DNA of 44,363 bases from a virus: positions 1 to 44,363 of IMG/VR virus record IMGVR_UViG_3300042295_000291; one strand, written 5' to 3'. Positions within the stretch are counted from its first letter, which is position 1; every line of letters starts with the position of its first letter. The notes beneath the pieces are model-generated. The model searched no databases and was not told the DNA's origin. It saw only the letters and a list, made by a program, of their open reading frames with translations. Positions 26,743 through 33,756 of this stretch are shown here, one piece after another. The position numbers and the translations under genes were made by a program.

Positions 26743-27426
26743 TCAACCTCCGTTGGCCCCGTTGTGGGGGCAGGTCGTTACGATGCAGTGCCGCTTACAC
26801 AGCCCTGACGGGCTAGGGTTCCACACCCCCAGGTTGTGCGCAACCTCCAGGCGGCGCACGTCCTCCATCCACTGTCTCCAGTAGAGCTTCTCTTGCGCGG
26901 CTTCGTAGTCCGCTGGCTTGAAGTTGTTGGCAACGACAAATAGCAGCCCAGCCCGCACCTTACGGACGAACGGGAAGTGCTTGAAGATCATCAGTGCCAT
27001 TAACTCAAGCTGCGCTGTGTCAGCGTACTTCGTGGACTTGCTGGTCTTGTAGTCCACCACCCGGGCGATGCCCTTCTCTTCGTTGATGATGAGCAGGTCC
27101 GCGATACCCCGGCACCACACCGTGCTGTCTCTGAATCCGCAGGGGTTGAGTTCCTTGGTCAACCCCATCTCGTACTCGCAGTACTTCGTCCCAGGCAGCG
27201 AACGAAGAGCGCTTAGGTGTGGCTTCGTGAAGCTGAACTCTGGTGGAAGCTCGACACCATCCCGCATGAAGTTCTCTGCCGCTGTGTGGAAGTTCTTTCC
27301 GTACAACGTAGCCTCAGTGTGTTCGGGCTCCTTGAAGTTCTTCGCTACCTTGATCTCGTAGAACTTTTTTGGACAAGTCTTGAAGGACTTGAGGGACGAG
27401 TAGGACCAGGGTCCGGGCAATGTCAT
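26743..27426 (-). CDS. Cas4/RecB-like PD-(D/E)XK nuclease with Fe-S cysteines
   Basis: 227 residues. 'WSYSSLKSFKTCPKKFY' is the Cas4/AddB-type N-terminal motif with C18. Nuclease residues: H47, D110 in 'GIADLLI', D125 and K127 in 'VVDYKTSKS', Q139 of the 'QLELMALM' helix. Three more cysteines close the protein (C210, C214, C219 in 'LCKRHCIVTTCPHNG'), so together with C18 a 4Fe-4S cluster is expected. Related enzymes are exonucleases that make 3' single-stranded ends. The ATG overlaps the previous stop (ATGA). No cas1 or cas2 or CRISPR is nearby, so this is a recombination nuclease rather than a CRISPR part. Confidence 0.88.
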   Translation of the reverse strand: MTLPGPWSYSSLKSFKTCPKKFYEIKVAKNFKEPEHTEATLYGKNFHTAAENFMRDGVELPPEFSFTKPHLSALRSLPGTKYCEYEMGLTKELNPCGFRDSTVWCRGIADLLIINEEKGIARVVDYKTSKSTKYADTAQLELMALMIFKHFPFVRKVRAGLLFVVANNFKPADYEAAQEKLYWRQWMEDVRRLEVAHNLGVWNPSPSGLCKRHCIVTTCPHNGANGG

Positions 27427-27623
27427 GACGAGCGCGGACGGGCCGAAGGCCCGTTCTCCATGATGGCAAGTACGCCCTGAAGGATACGCACTTCCACGCC
27501 AAGATGCAAGGCCGCTTCGCTCGCTTCAGCGTACCGGTGCTCAAGGCACAGGTCATGGATCTGTTTGATGAGCCGCTCGATGGTGATGAGCGGCATAGCG
27601 TAGTCGTTGAGGTTCTCGTTCAT
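27423..27623 (-). CDS. Small helical protein between polymerase and nuclease
   Basis: 66 residues, overlapping both neighbours by 4 bases (ATGA at each junction). Predominantly helical: 'ITIERLIKQIHDLCLEHRY' and 'AEASEAALHLGVEVRILQGVLAIM'. No family recognised. Such tight coupling between a polymerase and a recombination nuclease suggests a small accessory factor, but nothing in the sequence shows its role. Confidence 0.6.
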   Translation of the reverse strand: MNENLNDYAMPLITIERLIKQIHDLCLEHRYAEASEAALHLGVEVRILQGVLAIMENGPSARPRSS

Positions 27624-29476
27624 GCTTCCCCGTAGTTCCGGCCTATGCCGGATTCGCAGTTGATCGGACAGCCTTTGGCCCAGTCAGGCACCCACCGCAT
27701 GCACTCCTCGACGTAACCCCGAGCGGCCTCGACTTCTTCTTCCCGGGCCAGGGCAACGACGCTGTCGTGAACGGTGAGCTTGGTCGGTAGTTTACGTGCA
27801 ATCCGTAACATCTGATACATCACGATGATCCGGGCAAGTGCTTGGCATACGTTTTCCACCAGCTTGCCGCCGTAGATATCCACTATACCGGTGTCGTCTT
27901 TGTAGGACCAACGACTGCGCCCAGAGTCGAAGACACGGTGAAGTTGCGGATAGCTGATGTACAGCCCGCTGGGTAGGCGTACACCGTACTTACCTTCTAT
28001 CCTGACTACGCCTTCACGTCCAAACCACATACTGTTGTTGTCGTACATAGCTTGGATGGAACGTTCTCCTTGGTTCCAAAGGCCCACGATCTTTGGCACG
28101 CTGTCACGGTAGGTCTTGATGATCCGCTCGCACTCGTCCGCAGGCATGTCCACTGAGGGCTTCGCTGCCTTGAGCGTTACCTGCAGCTTCCCTGCCCCGG
28201 TCTGGTAACCGCAGCCGAGGACTACAGTCTTGCCTACAAAACGTTCTTGCTGATCCGCCTTGGTAATCTGCCTGCCGAAGATCGTCGTCGCCAGCTTGCA
28301 GTACACGTCCACACCGTTGGCGAAGTCTTGCACCAGATCGTCTTGCCCAGCCCACCACGCCAGCATGCGGGCCTCGATGTTGGACGAGTCGCAGTTGATG
28401 ATGACCCACCCGGGCGGTGCCTCGATGCACTCCTTGAGCCCCACGTTGCCCCGGGACGGCAGGTTCTGCAGGTTGATCCCGTCACCACCCGACGAGCGCT
28501 TGGTCCGAGCATAGGCGTACTTCAGCGGCACGGGGAACCGTGGGTCGCGCTTGGCGATGTCGATGAACCGCTGCGTGCGGGTCTCTTCCAGGGTGCTCTT
28601 CACCCCCAGGCGGGCAGCGGCCAGGGCCTGCACGGTGGGGCTCTCGTGTTCCAGCAGGGCCTTCATGCCCACGTCGGTCTTGGCAAACGCAAACGTACTC
28701 TTGCCCGTGGTCGGGCTGATCTTCATAGGCACATCGACGCCCAGGGTCTCCAGCAAAACCGCGAAGCGTTGGTTGGACATGAGTTCGGACTTGTCCACCG
28801 TGACCCGCTCCATGAGCGCAGCCTTCTGTGCCACAACTTCTTCGAGATGACCTTCGAGCTTGTTCAGGTTCAGCCGTAGCATGGGCTCTGTGAACATGCG
28901 GATGTGCAGGTCGATGAGCTTGAGTTCCTGCATTGGGAACACGCCACGGTTGTCCCCGTCGCTCGGGTCGTACCACCCGTTGGACATGAGACGCCACAGG
29001 TCATAGCACAACTCCACATCTTTGAGGCAGTAGGCAACGTACTGCTGGAACTCTGAAGGGCTGAAGTCTTTCCTCCTCATCCCCATGGCGTTCTGCACGA
29101 ACGTGCCCTTGTCATCCAACCCGTAGCGTTTCGCCAGGGAAGCGAGGGAGTTGTTCCTCGATCCGAACATGGCACGGCCCATGGACAGGGTGTCCAGCCA
29201 CGCAGCCGGGTTCACCCCAAAACGCCAAGCCAGGATCGCACCGTCGAACAGGGTGTTGTGGCACAGGACCGCGTAGCGTCCCCACTCGATCTCGTCGAAC
29301 TGGTGTTTGATCTCAAGGTGCGTGCCCTCGATGAAGTCGAGCCTGCCATCCGGCCAGCGTATGCCAACCATGATGACCTCGAATCGTGGATCACGCACAT
29401 ATTCTTCAGTTGTCAGCTTGCTTAGACTGTACTCCTTGTCGTAATACGTTTCAAAGTCAATCGTGAGGATCTCCAT
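27620..29476 (-). CDS. polA: Family A DNA polymerase with 3'-5' exonuclease domain
   Basis: 618 residues from the ATG at 29476 (GGAGCGGAAG upstream; overlaps the VRR-NUC stop by one base). Exonuclease: D7 and E9 in 'ILTIDFETYY', D78 in 'CHNTLFDGAIL', Y149 and D153 in 'YCLKDVEL' (DEDDy). Polymerase: motif A 'INCDSSNIEARML' (D363), motif B 'RFVGKTVVLGCGYQTG' (R412, K416, Y424), motif C 'LTVHDSVV' (H570, D571). Two features differ from E. coli Pol I: the residue matching Klenow F762 is Leu420, and motif C is HDS, not HDE. No 5'-3' exonuclease domain is present, as usual in phages. This is the replicative polymerase. Confidence 0.95.
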   Translation of the reverse strand: MEILTIDFETYYDKEYSLSKLTTEEYVRDPRFEVIMVGIRWPDGRLDFIEGTHLEIKHQFDEIEWGRYAVLCHNTLFDGAILAWRFGVNPAAWLDTLSMGRAMFGSRNNSLASLAKRYGLDDKGTFVQNAMGMRRKDFSPSEFQQYVAYCLKDVELCYDLWRLMSNGWYDPSDGDNRGVFPMQELKLIDLHIRMFTEPMLRLNLNKLEGHLEEVVAQKAALMERVTVDKSELMSNQRFAVLLETLGVDVPMKISPTTGKSTFAFAKTDVGMKALLEHESPTVQALAAARLGVKSTLEETRTQRFIDIAKRDPRFPVPLKYAYARTKRSSGGDGINLQNLPSRGNVGLKECIEAPPGWVIINCDSSNIEARMLAWWAGQDDLVQDFANGVDVYCKLATTIFGRQITKADQQERFVGKTVVLGCGYQTGAGKLQVTLKAAKPSVDMPADECERIIKTYRDSVPKIVGLWNQGERSIQAMYDNNSMWFGREGVVRIEGKYGVRLPSGLYISYPQLHRVFDSGRSRWSYKDDTGIVDIYGGKLVENVCQALARIIVMYQMLRIARKLPTKLTVHDSVVALAREEEVEAARGYVEECMRWVPDWAKGCPINCESGIGRNYGEA

Positions 29477-29766
29477 TACTTCCGCTCCAAGAACCACTGT
29501 TCCAGAAGTTCGATTGTATCCTCCCTGACCACCATTGCGCTACCCCCGGCCTTCTGGATTTCAGCCATCTCACGCTCTTGTAACGCAGTTGGTTTGTTGA
29601 ACCCTGCCTTGCACTCGACGCCAAGGAACATGCCCCTGAAGCACACGATGATGTCGGGCACGCCCGCACGTCCGTAGCCGTTCTGCGCTGGGAAGAAGTA
29701 GTACGCCTTGTACTTCTTGATGATGTCAACGCATCGGGCCTTGACCTTGGATTCCGGAGTGCTCAC
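29476..29766 (-). CDS. VRR-NUC domain nuclease
   Basis: 96 residues from the GTG at 29766, which overlaps the previous stop as GTGA; an ATG nine codons further upstream (29793) is possible. VRR-NUC residues are clear: 'GRAGVPDIIVCFRG' (D38), 'LGVECKAG' (E51, K53), 'TALQEREMAEIQKAGG' (Q63), then 'AMVVRE'. These small PD-(D/E)XK enzymes cut branched or Holliday-type DNA in related phages. It directly precedes the polymerase, with a one-base stop/start overlap, so co-production is likely. Confidence 0.9.
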   Translation of the reverse strand: MSTPESKVKARCVDIIKKYKAYYFFPAQNGYGRAGVPDIIVCFRGMFLGVECKAGFNKPTALQEREMAEIQKAGGSAMVVREDTIELLEQWFLERK

Positions 29767-30032
29767 TTCGCCCCCTTGAGACGTGCTTCCCATGTTGTTC
29801 GTTGGGATTGCAAAGTTGAATCGGATTTGGGTGTCTCCGTCTCTACCTCGATCAGCTTCTCAAGGTAGTGCTTTGCCTTACGCAGGTCTTCCACACCACC
29901 CTTCTGTCTCCAACGGGAGACGTACTTGACGACGTTCCCCTCAAGGTAGTTGAGGTTGTTGGCGATGATGTAGTCCCACGGCTGCATGGGCTTGTCTTTG
30001 TAGTGACCTGGGCCGATGTTGTTCGCGCTCAT
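29763..30032 (-). CDS. DUF3310 family protein
   Basis: 89 residues from the ATG at 30032, which overlaps the previous stop (ATGA) and has GGGGAA upstream. It carries the DUF3310 pattern: 'GHYKDKPMQPWDYI', 'YLEGNVVKYVSRWRQKGGVEDLRKAKHYLEKLIE'-type helices (KYVSRW and GGVEDLRKA are the core). The family is widespread in phages next to nucleotide-metabolism or replication genes; its activity is unknown, although the fold has been likened to MazG-type all-alpha pyrophosphohydrolases. Confidence 0.85.
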   Translation of the reverse strand: MSANNIGPGHYKDKPMQPWDYIIANNLNYLEGNVVKYVSRWRQKGGVEDLRKAKHYLEKLIEVETETPKSDSTLQSQRTTWEARLKGAK

Positions 30033-30259
30033 TTGCTTCCCCATCTAAGGTTATGTTGCTCTGGTTTGATCTTGCGATCTTTCAATCGGTGCCTTGACTG
30101 CGTCAGTGTCGGCATGGTCATGCCGGGTTCCGCCGTCTCGCAGGAGACGAACGACTTGAGGCACTTAGGGCACATGCGCCTGCGCCAGACCTGCCCGTCC
30201 AGTGGGCGGCTTTCCAGTACCGTGGACTTCCCGTCCTTGTTGCAATGCGGACATCTCAC
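30029..30259 (-). CDS. NrdR-like / Ogr-like zinc ribbon protein
   Basis: 76 residues, GTG start. The first 40 residues copy the N-terminal zinc ribbon of NrdR: 'MRCPHCNKDG' (C3, C6) and 'WRRRMCPKCLKSFVSCE' (C30, C33), with the 'ESRPLDGQVWRRR' strand between. The ATP-cone domain of true NrdR is missing; the rest is a short basic tail. It may bind DNA or host RNA polymerase (inference from the family). It overlaps the upstream gene by 95 bases in a different frame, the largest overlap in the operon. Confidence 0.7.
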   Translation of the reverse strand: MRCPHCNKDGKSTVLESRPLDGQVWRRRMCPKCLKSFVSCETAEPGMTMPTLTQSRHRLKDRKIKPEQHNLRWGSK

Positions 30260-30557
30260 GTTTCTTCATCCTCTGTCTTGCGGACCGTTGGGTCGGAGTC
30301 ATCCTCGGCGGGCGCTTGGCATCAGGTGCACTGCCCCACCCCCAGACAGCGATTGTGTAGCGGCCCAGACCGTCCTGGCGCCACAGCGCTACGCGAACTA
30401 GCTGCCGGTTGCGCAGGGCACGGAGAAATTTCCGTGTGGTGTTGGCCGCCAGCCCCGAGATCTCGTGAAGCTCTTTCGGCGTGCCGCCCGTGCGGACCAG
30501 GGCCTCGACCACCGCCGCGTAGGCAGTGGTGTTACTGAGGTGTGTGTTTAGGGCCAT
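30165..30557 (-). CDS. Winged-helix type regulator-like protein
   Basis: 130 residues from the ATG at 30557 (GAGGGG upstream). Residues 10-75 look like a winged helix-turn-helix: 'AVVEALVRTGGTPKELHEISGLAANTTRKFLRALRNRQLVRVALW' gives helix, turn, recognition helix and wing. The C-terminal part is basic and disordered ('RMTPTQRSARQRMKKREM') and its last 95 bases are shared with the zinc-ribbon gene, so the true end may matter less than the HTH. It could regulate early genes; no target site can be assigned. Confidence 0.6.
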   Translation of the reverse strand: MALNTHLSNTTAYAAVVEALVRTGGTPKELHEISGLAANTTRKFLRALRNRQLVRVALWRQDGLGRYTIAVWGWGSAPDAKRPPRMTPTQRSARQRMKKREMSALQQGREVHGTGKPPTGRAGLAQAHVP

Positions 30558-30729
30558 GAACCCCTCCCTCAAATTGAATTGGCGGTCCAATCTTGTCCGC
30601 AGATACCCATTTAGCTACCAAAACAAGACCGCCAATGTTTTCAGACATCACTGCAACAATCCCGCTTGGTGACTGTGCGTAGTGCTTGATGCCACTTATT
30701 AGGGCACGAGCTTCGGTGTCGTCAATCAC
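30532..30729 (-). CDS. Small protein, 65 aa, GTG start
   Basis: GTG at 30729 overlaps the previous stop (GTGA) and has GAGGAG upstream. 'SGIVAVMSENIGGLVLVAKWVSADKIGPPIQFEGG' is a beta-rich core. No family recognised. Overlaps the start of the next gene by 26 bases. Confidence 0.55.
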   Translation of the reverse strand: MIDDTEARALISGIKHYAQSPSGIVAVMSENIGGLVLVAKWVSADKIGPPIQFEGGVHGPKHTPQ

Positions 30730-30872
30730 ATCAATGCCTCCTCACCCTGGCCCCGCTCAGCGCGGGCTTGCTTGGCGAACCACCGAGCCACGATGGCGCG
30801 TTCCTCGTCCGTCTTGAAAGGCCACAGCCAGCGAGCAAGCGTCAGGCCCGAGGGGTGCATGGGTTCGTTCAT
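30726..30872 (-). CDS. Very small protein, 48 aa
   Basis: Not a long ORF but well supported: ATG at 30872 overlaps the previous stop (ATGA), GGAGG lies eight bases upstream, and its stop overlaps the next start (GTGA). Sequence in parts: 'MNEPMHPSGLTLARWLWPF', 'KTDEERAIVARWFAKQARAE'. Amphipathic helix with Arg and Trp. Function unknown. Confidence 0.6.
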   Translation of the reverse strand: MNEPMHPSGLTLARWLWPFKTDEERAIVARWFAKQARAERGQGEEALM

Positions 30873-31102
30873 TTTGGTTCCTCCGCAAGTCCGCGCCATT
30901 GCTTAAACGGCCTGCCTTTTGTTGGGCCATAACACATTGTGTACATCGCATCCTTGGGTGTTGATCCTTGTGGATACCAATTGACGCAATCCCAGTAGGC
31001 GTAGACAGCCTCTGTTTCTTGATCGGGCCAGCTTTGATCGACCATGTAAACACCAAGGTAAATGGGAGCAACATCCATCGAAAACCAAGGCGTCAGCTTC
31101 AC
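30869..31102 (-). CDS. Small phage protein with YWD motif, 77 aa
   Basis: GTG at 31102, coupled on both sides by 4-base overlaps. 'MKLTPWFSMDVAPIYLGVY' and 'YAYWDCVNWYPQG' resemble a common small prophage protein type ('PWF..DV.P...GVYE', 'Y.YWDG..W') of unknown function, found in early operons. Aromatic-rich, probably a small beta barrel. Confidence 0.65.
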   Translation of the reverse strand: MKLTPWFSMDVAPIYLGVYMVDQSWPDQETEAVYAYWDCVNWYPQGSTPKDAMYTMCYGPTKGRPFKQWRGLAEEPK

Positions 31103-31278
31103 TGCTTTTCCTTGGTCAGCTTGGAAATACAGGGTTCGTCAAGTACCCACGGGCCGAGCCACACGGTGCGTGTGGCTGCAGGATGCAGCGGGCTGACCTT
31201 GATGTTTCTCAGGCAGTCCTCGCACTCGGGCTTGTGTGCCCCGGCGCACCGGGCCACATCATTGGGTAGGTAGTTCAT
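31099..31278 (-). CDS. Small Cys-rich protein, 59 aa
   Basis: ATG at 31278 overlaps the previous stop, and its own stop overlaps the next GTG. 'VARCAGAHKPECEDCLRN' offers three cysteines and a histidine in zinc-finger spacing (C11, C19, C22, with H15), followed by 'RTVWLGPWVLDEPCI'. A short Cys motif of this kind recurs in phage early genes. It may bind metal; function unknown. Confidence 0.62.
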   Translation of the reverse strand: MNYLPNDVARCAGAHKPECEDCLRNIKVSPLHPAATRTVWLGPWVLDEPCISKLTKEKQ

Positions 31279-31370
31279 GCCAACCCCGCCAATCTAAACG
31301 CCAACTCCGTTGGCACTGTCCGTTGCACATACGCCCGATGCAGCGGGCACCAGTAGTAGATGATGGTCAT
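31275..31370 (-). CDS. Tiny ORF, 31 aa
   Basis: ATG at 31370 overlaps the previous stop (ATGA), has GAGGAA upstream, and its TGA overlaps the next ATG. Begins 'MTIIYYWCPLHRAYV'. Kept because it fills the only gap in a chain of coupled genes exactly; the protein itself gives no clue. Confidence 0.45.
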   Translation of the reverse strand: MTIIYYWCPLHRAYVQRTVPTELAFRLAGLA

Positions 31371-31576
31371 GTGTTCCTCGCCCTGATCTCCGCAGCACAC
31401 CACTGCGCAATGCCCTCAATACTGGCGTGCTGGTCGCAGATGTCGGCGCAGGCAGCGCGCTCTGCTTCTACTGCCGCTTGCGCCGCTGCGGTGGCGGCTT
31501 TCATGGCATCAGCGACGCCTTTGTCGTAGCTCTCCATCACCAGTTGGCGGAGTTCTTTTCTGAGGTCCGTGGTCAT
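31367..31576 (-). CDS. Ead/Ea22-like early protein, 69 aa
   Basis: ATG at 31576, GGGGGAA upstream, coupled at both ends. 'VEAERAACADICDQH' and the closing 'CAAEIRARNT' match a motif shared by many phage early proteins ('E.EACA.VCD ... CA.AIRARG'). The neighbour at 31573-31977 ends with the same motif, so the pair probably arose by tandem duplication. Function unknown. Confidence 0.65.
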   Translation of the reverse strand: MTTDLRKELRQLVMESYDKGVADAMKAATAAAQAAVEAERAACADICDQHASIEGIAQWCAAEIRARNT

Positions 31577-31977
31577 TTGTTCCCCCTTGCGCGGATGGCG
31601 GTGGCGCAGTCGTACACCCACGAGATGTATCCAGTTGGACCCTCGCCTTCGTCGTCCATCTTCTTTGCTGCGGCATCACACACCTTCGCACACGCCTCAC
31701 GCTCCATCAACAGCCCCTCGGCAATCTGCGTGCCAAGGTGGTCCAGCAGATCCTCTATCGTGTCACCGTGGCCGGTGGCGTAGCCGCAGTTGCGCATCCA
31801 GTGGGCGACTTTTTCGCGTTCTGCTGAGGCGACGAGGGCGGCGAAGCGTTCAAGCCTCTGCAACTCGGCCAGTTCTTGGTCCGTCAGCGCCCCCTCTCTG
31901 CCGTCGTATATGTGCAGCAAAACTGCACTACGCAATCCAACCATCCGCGCCAGCTTAAGGATGTCTTCTCGGGTCAT
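31573..31977 (-). CDS. Ead/Ea22-like early protein, 134 aa
   Basis: ATG at 31977, coupled by ATGA on both sides. Two helical pairs precede the C-terminal 'MEREACAKVCDAAAKKMDD' and 'YDCATAIRARG' segments of the family. Its first half ('ILKLARMVGLRSAVLLHIYDG', 'ELAELQRLERFAALVASAER') is a separate helical module, also seen alone in other phage early proteins. Role unknown. Confidence 0.65.
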   Translation of the reverse strand: MTREDILKLARMVGLRSAVLLHIYDGREGALTDQELAELQRLERFAALVASAEREKVAHWMRNCGYATGHGDTIEDLLDHLGTQIAEGLLMEREACAKVCDAAAKKMDDEGEGPTGYISWVYDCATAIRARGNK

Positions 31978-32201
31978 GTCCTGCTCCTTTCCGGCCACGA
32001 TGCGGGCCTGTCGGTCCATTCAATGTCGTCCAAAAAACTTTCGACATATGCAGATTCTGCCGCTTCCTCGGCCGTCATCCTGATGTGCACCGGCTGGCTC
32101 CATTTCCTACCATTCCACCAACGCAGGAGGTCTGGGTTACGGCGGCGGCTCGCCGGCCACCAGCCGACAGAAGGCGGCGGGCCTTTGTGCCATGTGGTCA
32201 T
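31974..32201 (-). CDS. Small Trp-rich protein, 75 aa
   Basis: ATG at 32201, coupled at both ends. Opens 'MTTWHKGPPPSVGWWPAS' with 'DLLRWWNGRKWSQPV': a small domain with six tryptophans, typical of short phage proteins of unknown function. The C-terminus is acidic ('AEEAAESAYVESFLDDIEW'). Confidence 0.6.
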   Translation of the reverse strand: MTTWHKGPPPSVGWWPASRRRNPDLLRWWNGRKWSQPVHIRMTAEEAAESAYVESFLDDIEWTDRPASWPERSRT

Positions 32202-32281
32202 GTCCTGCTCCTGAGCCACCGCCACAGCGGCAGCAGTGCTAGTCCGCTGGCGAATCCGCGCAGAAAGGCGCGGAGTTTCAT
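32198..32281 (-). CDS. Tiny membrane protein, 27 aa
   Basis: ATG at 32281 overlaps the previous stop and its TGA overlaps the next ATG. The peptide has a basic start ('MKLRAFLRG'), a hydrophobic core ('FASGLALLPLW') and a basic end ('RWLRSRT'), the layout of a single-pass or amphipathic membrane peptide. Such peptides in phage early operons often act on host membrane proteins; that is inference. Confidence 0.55.
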   Translation of the reverse strand: MKLRAFLRGFASGLALLPLWRWLRSRT

Positions 32282-33000
32282 GCTTGCCCCTCCGCTTTGG
32301 CGATGGCGGCGCGAACGTATTCCGACAACTGTTGTTGTGACATCTGCACCGACAGGGGATTGACGATGCTTTGCCGTATCAACTTCAGCGCCTTCAGCAG
32401 TTCCGGCTCGCGGCGGGGTGGGTTGCTCTTGATCTTGTGCAGCAGAGCCACTCGCTCCATGTCCCAGCCCTTCTGCCGCTCGGCCATCGGGCGGTTTGCA
32501 ATGCCGTCGCACTGCGAGGCGTGGCGCAGTTGAACCTCAATCATCCCGTCGATCAGTTCAAGCTCTCGGTCTGTCCACGCCACCGGTTCCTGCTCCGTCT
32601 CGCGGCGGGGTGGGCGTGCATATAGCGGCTCGGTGTACGTTGCCGCGCGGCCTTTGCCACCGAGACCGTAATCGGTCTCCCACGCGGCCCTGCGTGCAAC
32701 GCTCACGATGTCGTCCGTCGCGGGGTCTCGCCACGCCATCGGCTCCTGCTCCTCCTGCTCCTCCTGCGCCAGCCCTTTCGCACACACGGCGCATAGCTTT
32801 GCGCGCTCGCAGGTTTCACCGCATTGGTTGCGCGGCTCCGGCTGCGCCAGCGCGGCGCGGAGGCCATGCGCCGCTTGATTCCCCGCTGCGTAGGCTTTGC
32901 TCCCGTAGGGTAGGTCAAGCGCACGAAATTCAGCCTTCATGGCCTCCAACGCCTCCAGCGCCTGCTCCAGCACTGCGCGGGGTACGGTGATGATGGTCAT
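32278..33000 (-). CDS. Ead-like early protein with repeated 'EPLYARPP' style segments
   Basis: 240 residues, coupled at both ends. An N-terminal helix ('VLEQALEALEAMKAEFRALD') is followed by a Cys cluster ('NQCGETCERAKLCAVCAKG') and by two copies of a linker: 'QEEQEEQEPMAWRDP', then 'EPLYARPPRRETEQEPVAWT' and 'NPPRREPELLKALKL'. Such strings of 'EP.AW' and 'PLY..PP' are a hallmark of poorly characterised early proteins in many proteobacterial phages. The repeats may link small binding segments. Function unknown. Confidence 0.65.
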   Translation of the reverse strand: MTIITVPRAVLEQALEALEAMKAEFRALDLPYGSKAYAAGNQAAHGLRAALAQPEPRNQCGETCERAKLCAVCAKGLAQEEQEEQEPMAWRDPATDDIVSVARRAAWETDYGLGGKGRAATYTEPLYARPPRRETEQEPVAWTDRELELIDGMIEVQLRHASQCDGIANRPMAERQKGWDMERVALLHKIKSNPPRREPELLKALKLIRQSIVNPLSVQMSQQQLSEYVRAAIAKAEGQA

Positions 33001-33287
33001 TCAAACCCCCTTTCCTTGAGCCTTTGCTCGCGCTCGTTGCGTCGCTGCTCCATCGCCAGGAACTCACAGCCCTGAGCGCATTGCGGATGCGCGGCACGCT
33101 CCCAGAGAGATTTCTGTCTGCTCCATTGCTCTCGGCGATCCTTCAGCCACTGGACGTCCTTGTCGTGTTGTTCCAGCGCGGCGCGGAATCGTTCCGCGTA
33201 GTACTTGAAGTGCCCGCATCCTCCGCAGTCGTTGTCGGCAACAGAATCGGCGACAAACTCCTGCACGGCTTCGCGTAGCGTGGTCAT
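32997..33287 (-). CDS. Small early protein with Cys cluster, 96 aa
   Basis: ATG at 33287 (GGGGGAAGAA upstream), coupled at both ends. 'NDCGGCGHFKYYAERFRAALEQHD' opens with a C..C pair followed by a helix; 'HPQCAQGCEFLAMEQRRNER' gives a second C...C pair. The four cysteines could hold a zinc ion. No family recognised. Confidence 0.6.
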   Translation of the reverse strand: MTTLREAVQEFVADSVADNDCGGCGHFKYYAERFRAALEQHDKDVQWLKDRREQWSRQKSLWERAAHPQCAQGCEFLAMEQRRNEREQRLKERGFE

Positions 33288-33508
33288 TTCTTCCCCCAAT
33301 CGCAGGTTATGCCGCCTCTGCCGCTGCTATTGCTGGACAGCACAATGCAACGGGTTCCATCGTCCATAACCACAGGCACGATATAGGAGAAGTTGTTACC
33401 GGGTGTAGTAATCACACGCCACCCTTTTGGTGTTGTCTCCGACTCGTAAAACCCTGTGGGCGCGCAGCCTGCAATGAGCAGCACCGTTGTTAAGAGGATG
33501 AGTTTCAC
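33284..33508 (-). CDS. Small lipoprotein, 74 aa
   Basis: GTG at 33508 overlaps the previous stop (GTGA). The N-terminus 'MKLILLTTVLLIAGC' is a type II signal peptide with lipobox LIAGC (C15 lipidated). The mature part ('WRVITTPGNNFSYIVPVVMDD', 'GGITCDWGKK') is a small beta domain with two cysteines. Envelope lipoproteins made early by phages often block superinfection or mimic host components; here this is inference. Confidence 0.72.
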   Translation of the reverse strand: MKLILLTTVLLIAGCAPTGFYESETTPKGWRVITTPGNNFSYIVPVVMDDGTRCIVLSSNSSGRGGITCDWGKK

Positions 33509-33756
33509 TTGATCACCCCCACAGGACCGAAAATCAACCCGATCAGAATGATCGCAATGACCGCGCCCAGCACCTTGGGCCACAGCGGCTCGGGCTGGGG
33601 CTCGATGTACTTGTGCGCCTCGATCTCGTCGGGATCGACGCAGGGCTCGGCGGGGAGCCACTCCTGCCCGCAGTAAATGCATTTGTAGCCGCCAGAAAAC
33701 CACGGCCTCCATTCATGTTCTCCCGTTGTTGACGGCTTGCAAACGTCTTCGTTCAT
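33505..33756 (-). CDS. Zinc-ribbon protein with C-terminal TM helix, 83 aa
   Basis: ATG at 33756 with AAGGAG upstream, overlapping the previous stop. 'HEWRPWFSGGYKCIYCGQEW' carries a C26..C29 pair as in half a zinc ribbon, with C6 and C39 as possible partners. Residues 61-78 ('KVLGAVIAIILIGLIFGP') are a transmembrane segment, so it is probably a tail-anchored membrane protein facing the cytoplasm. Its stop overlaps the lipoprotein start, so two envelope proteins are made side by side. Confidence 0.65.
   Translation of the reverse strand: MNEDVCKPSTTGEHEWRPWFSGGYKCIYCGQEWLPAEPCVDPDEIEAHKYIEPQPEPLWPKVLGAVIAIILIGLIFGPVGVIK

Noticed and set aside
26736-26745. TTGACA overlapping the HNH start codon
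   Set aside because: No -10 hexamer downstream and it would lie inside the coding region.
26743-27426. Cas4-like gene as part of a CRISPR system
   Set aside because: No cas1/cas2, no repeat-spacer array; such nucleases are common in phage recombination modules.
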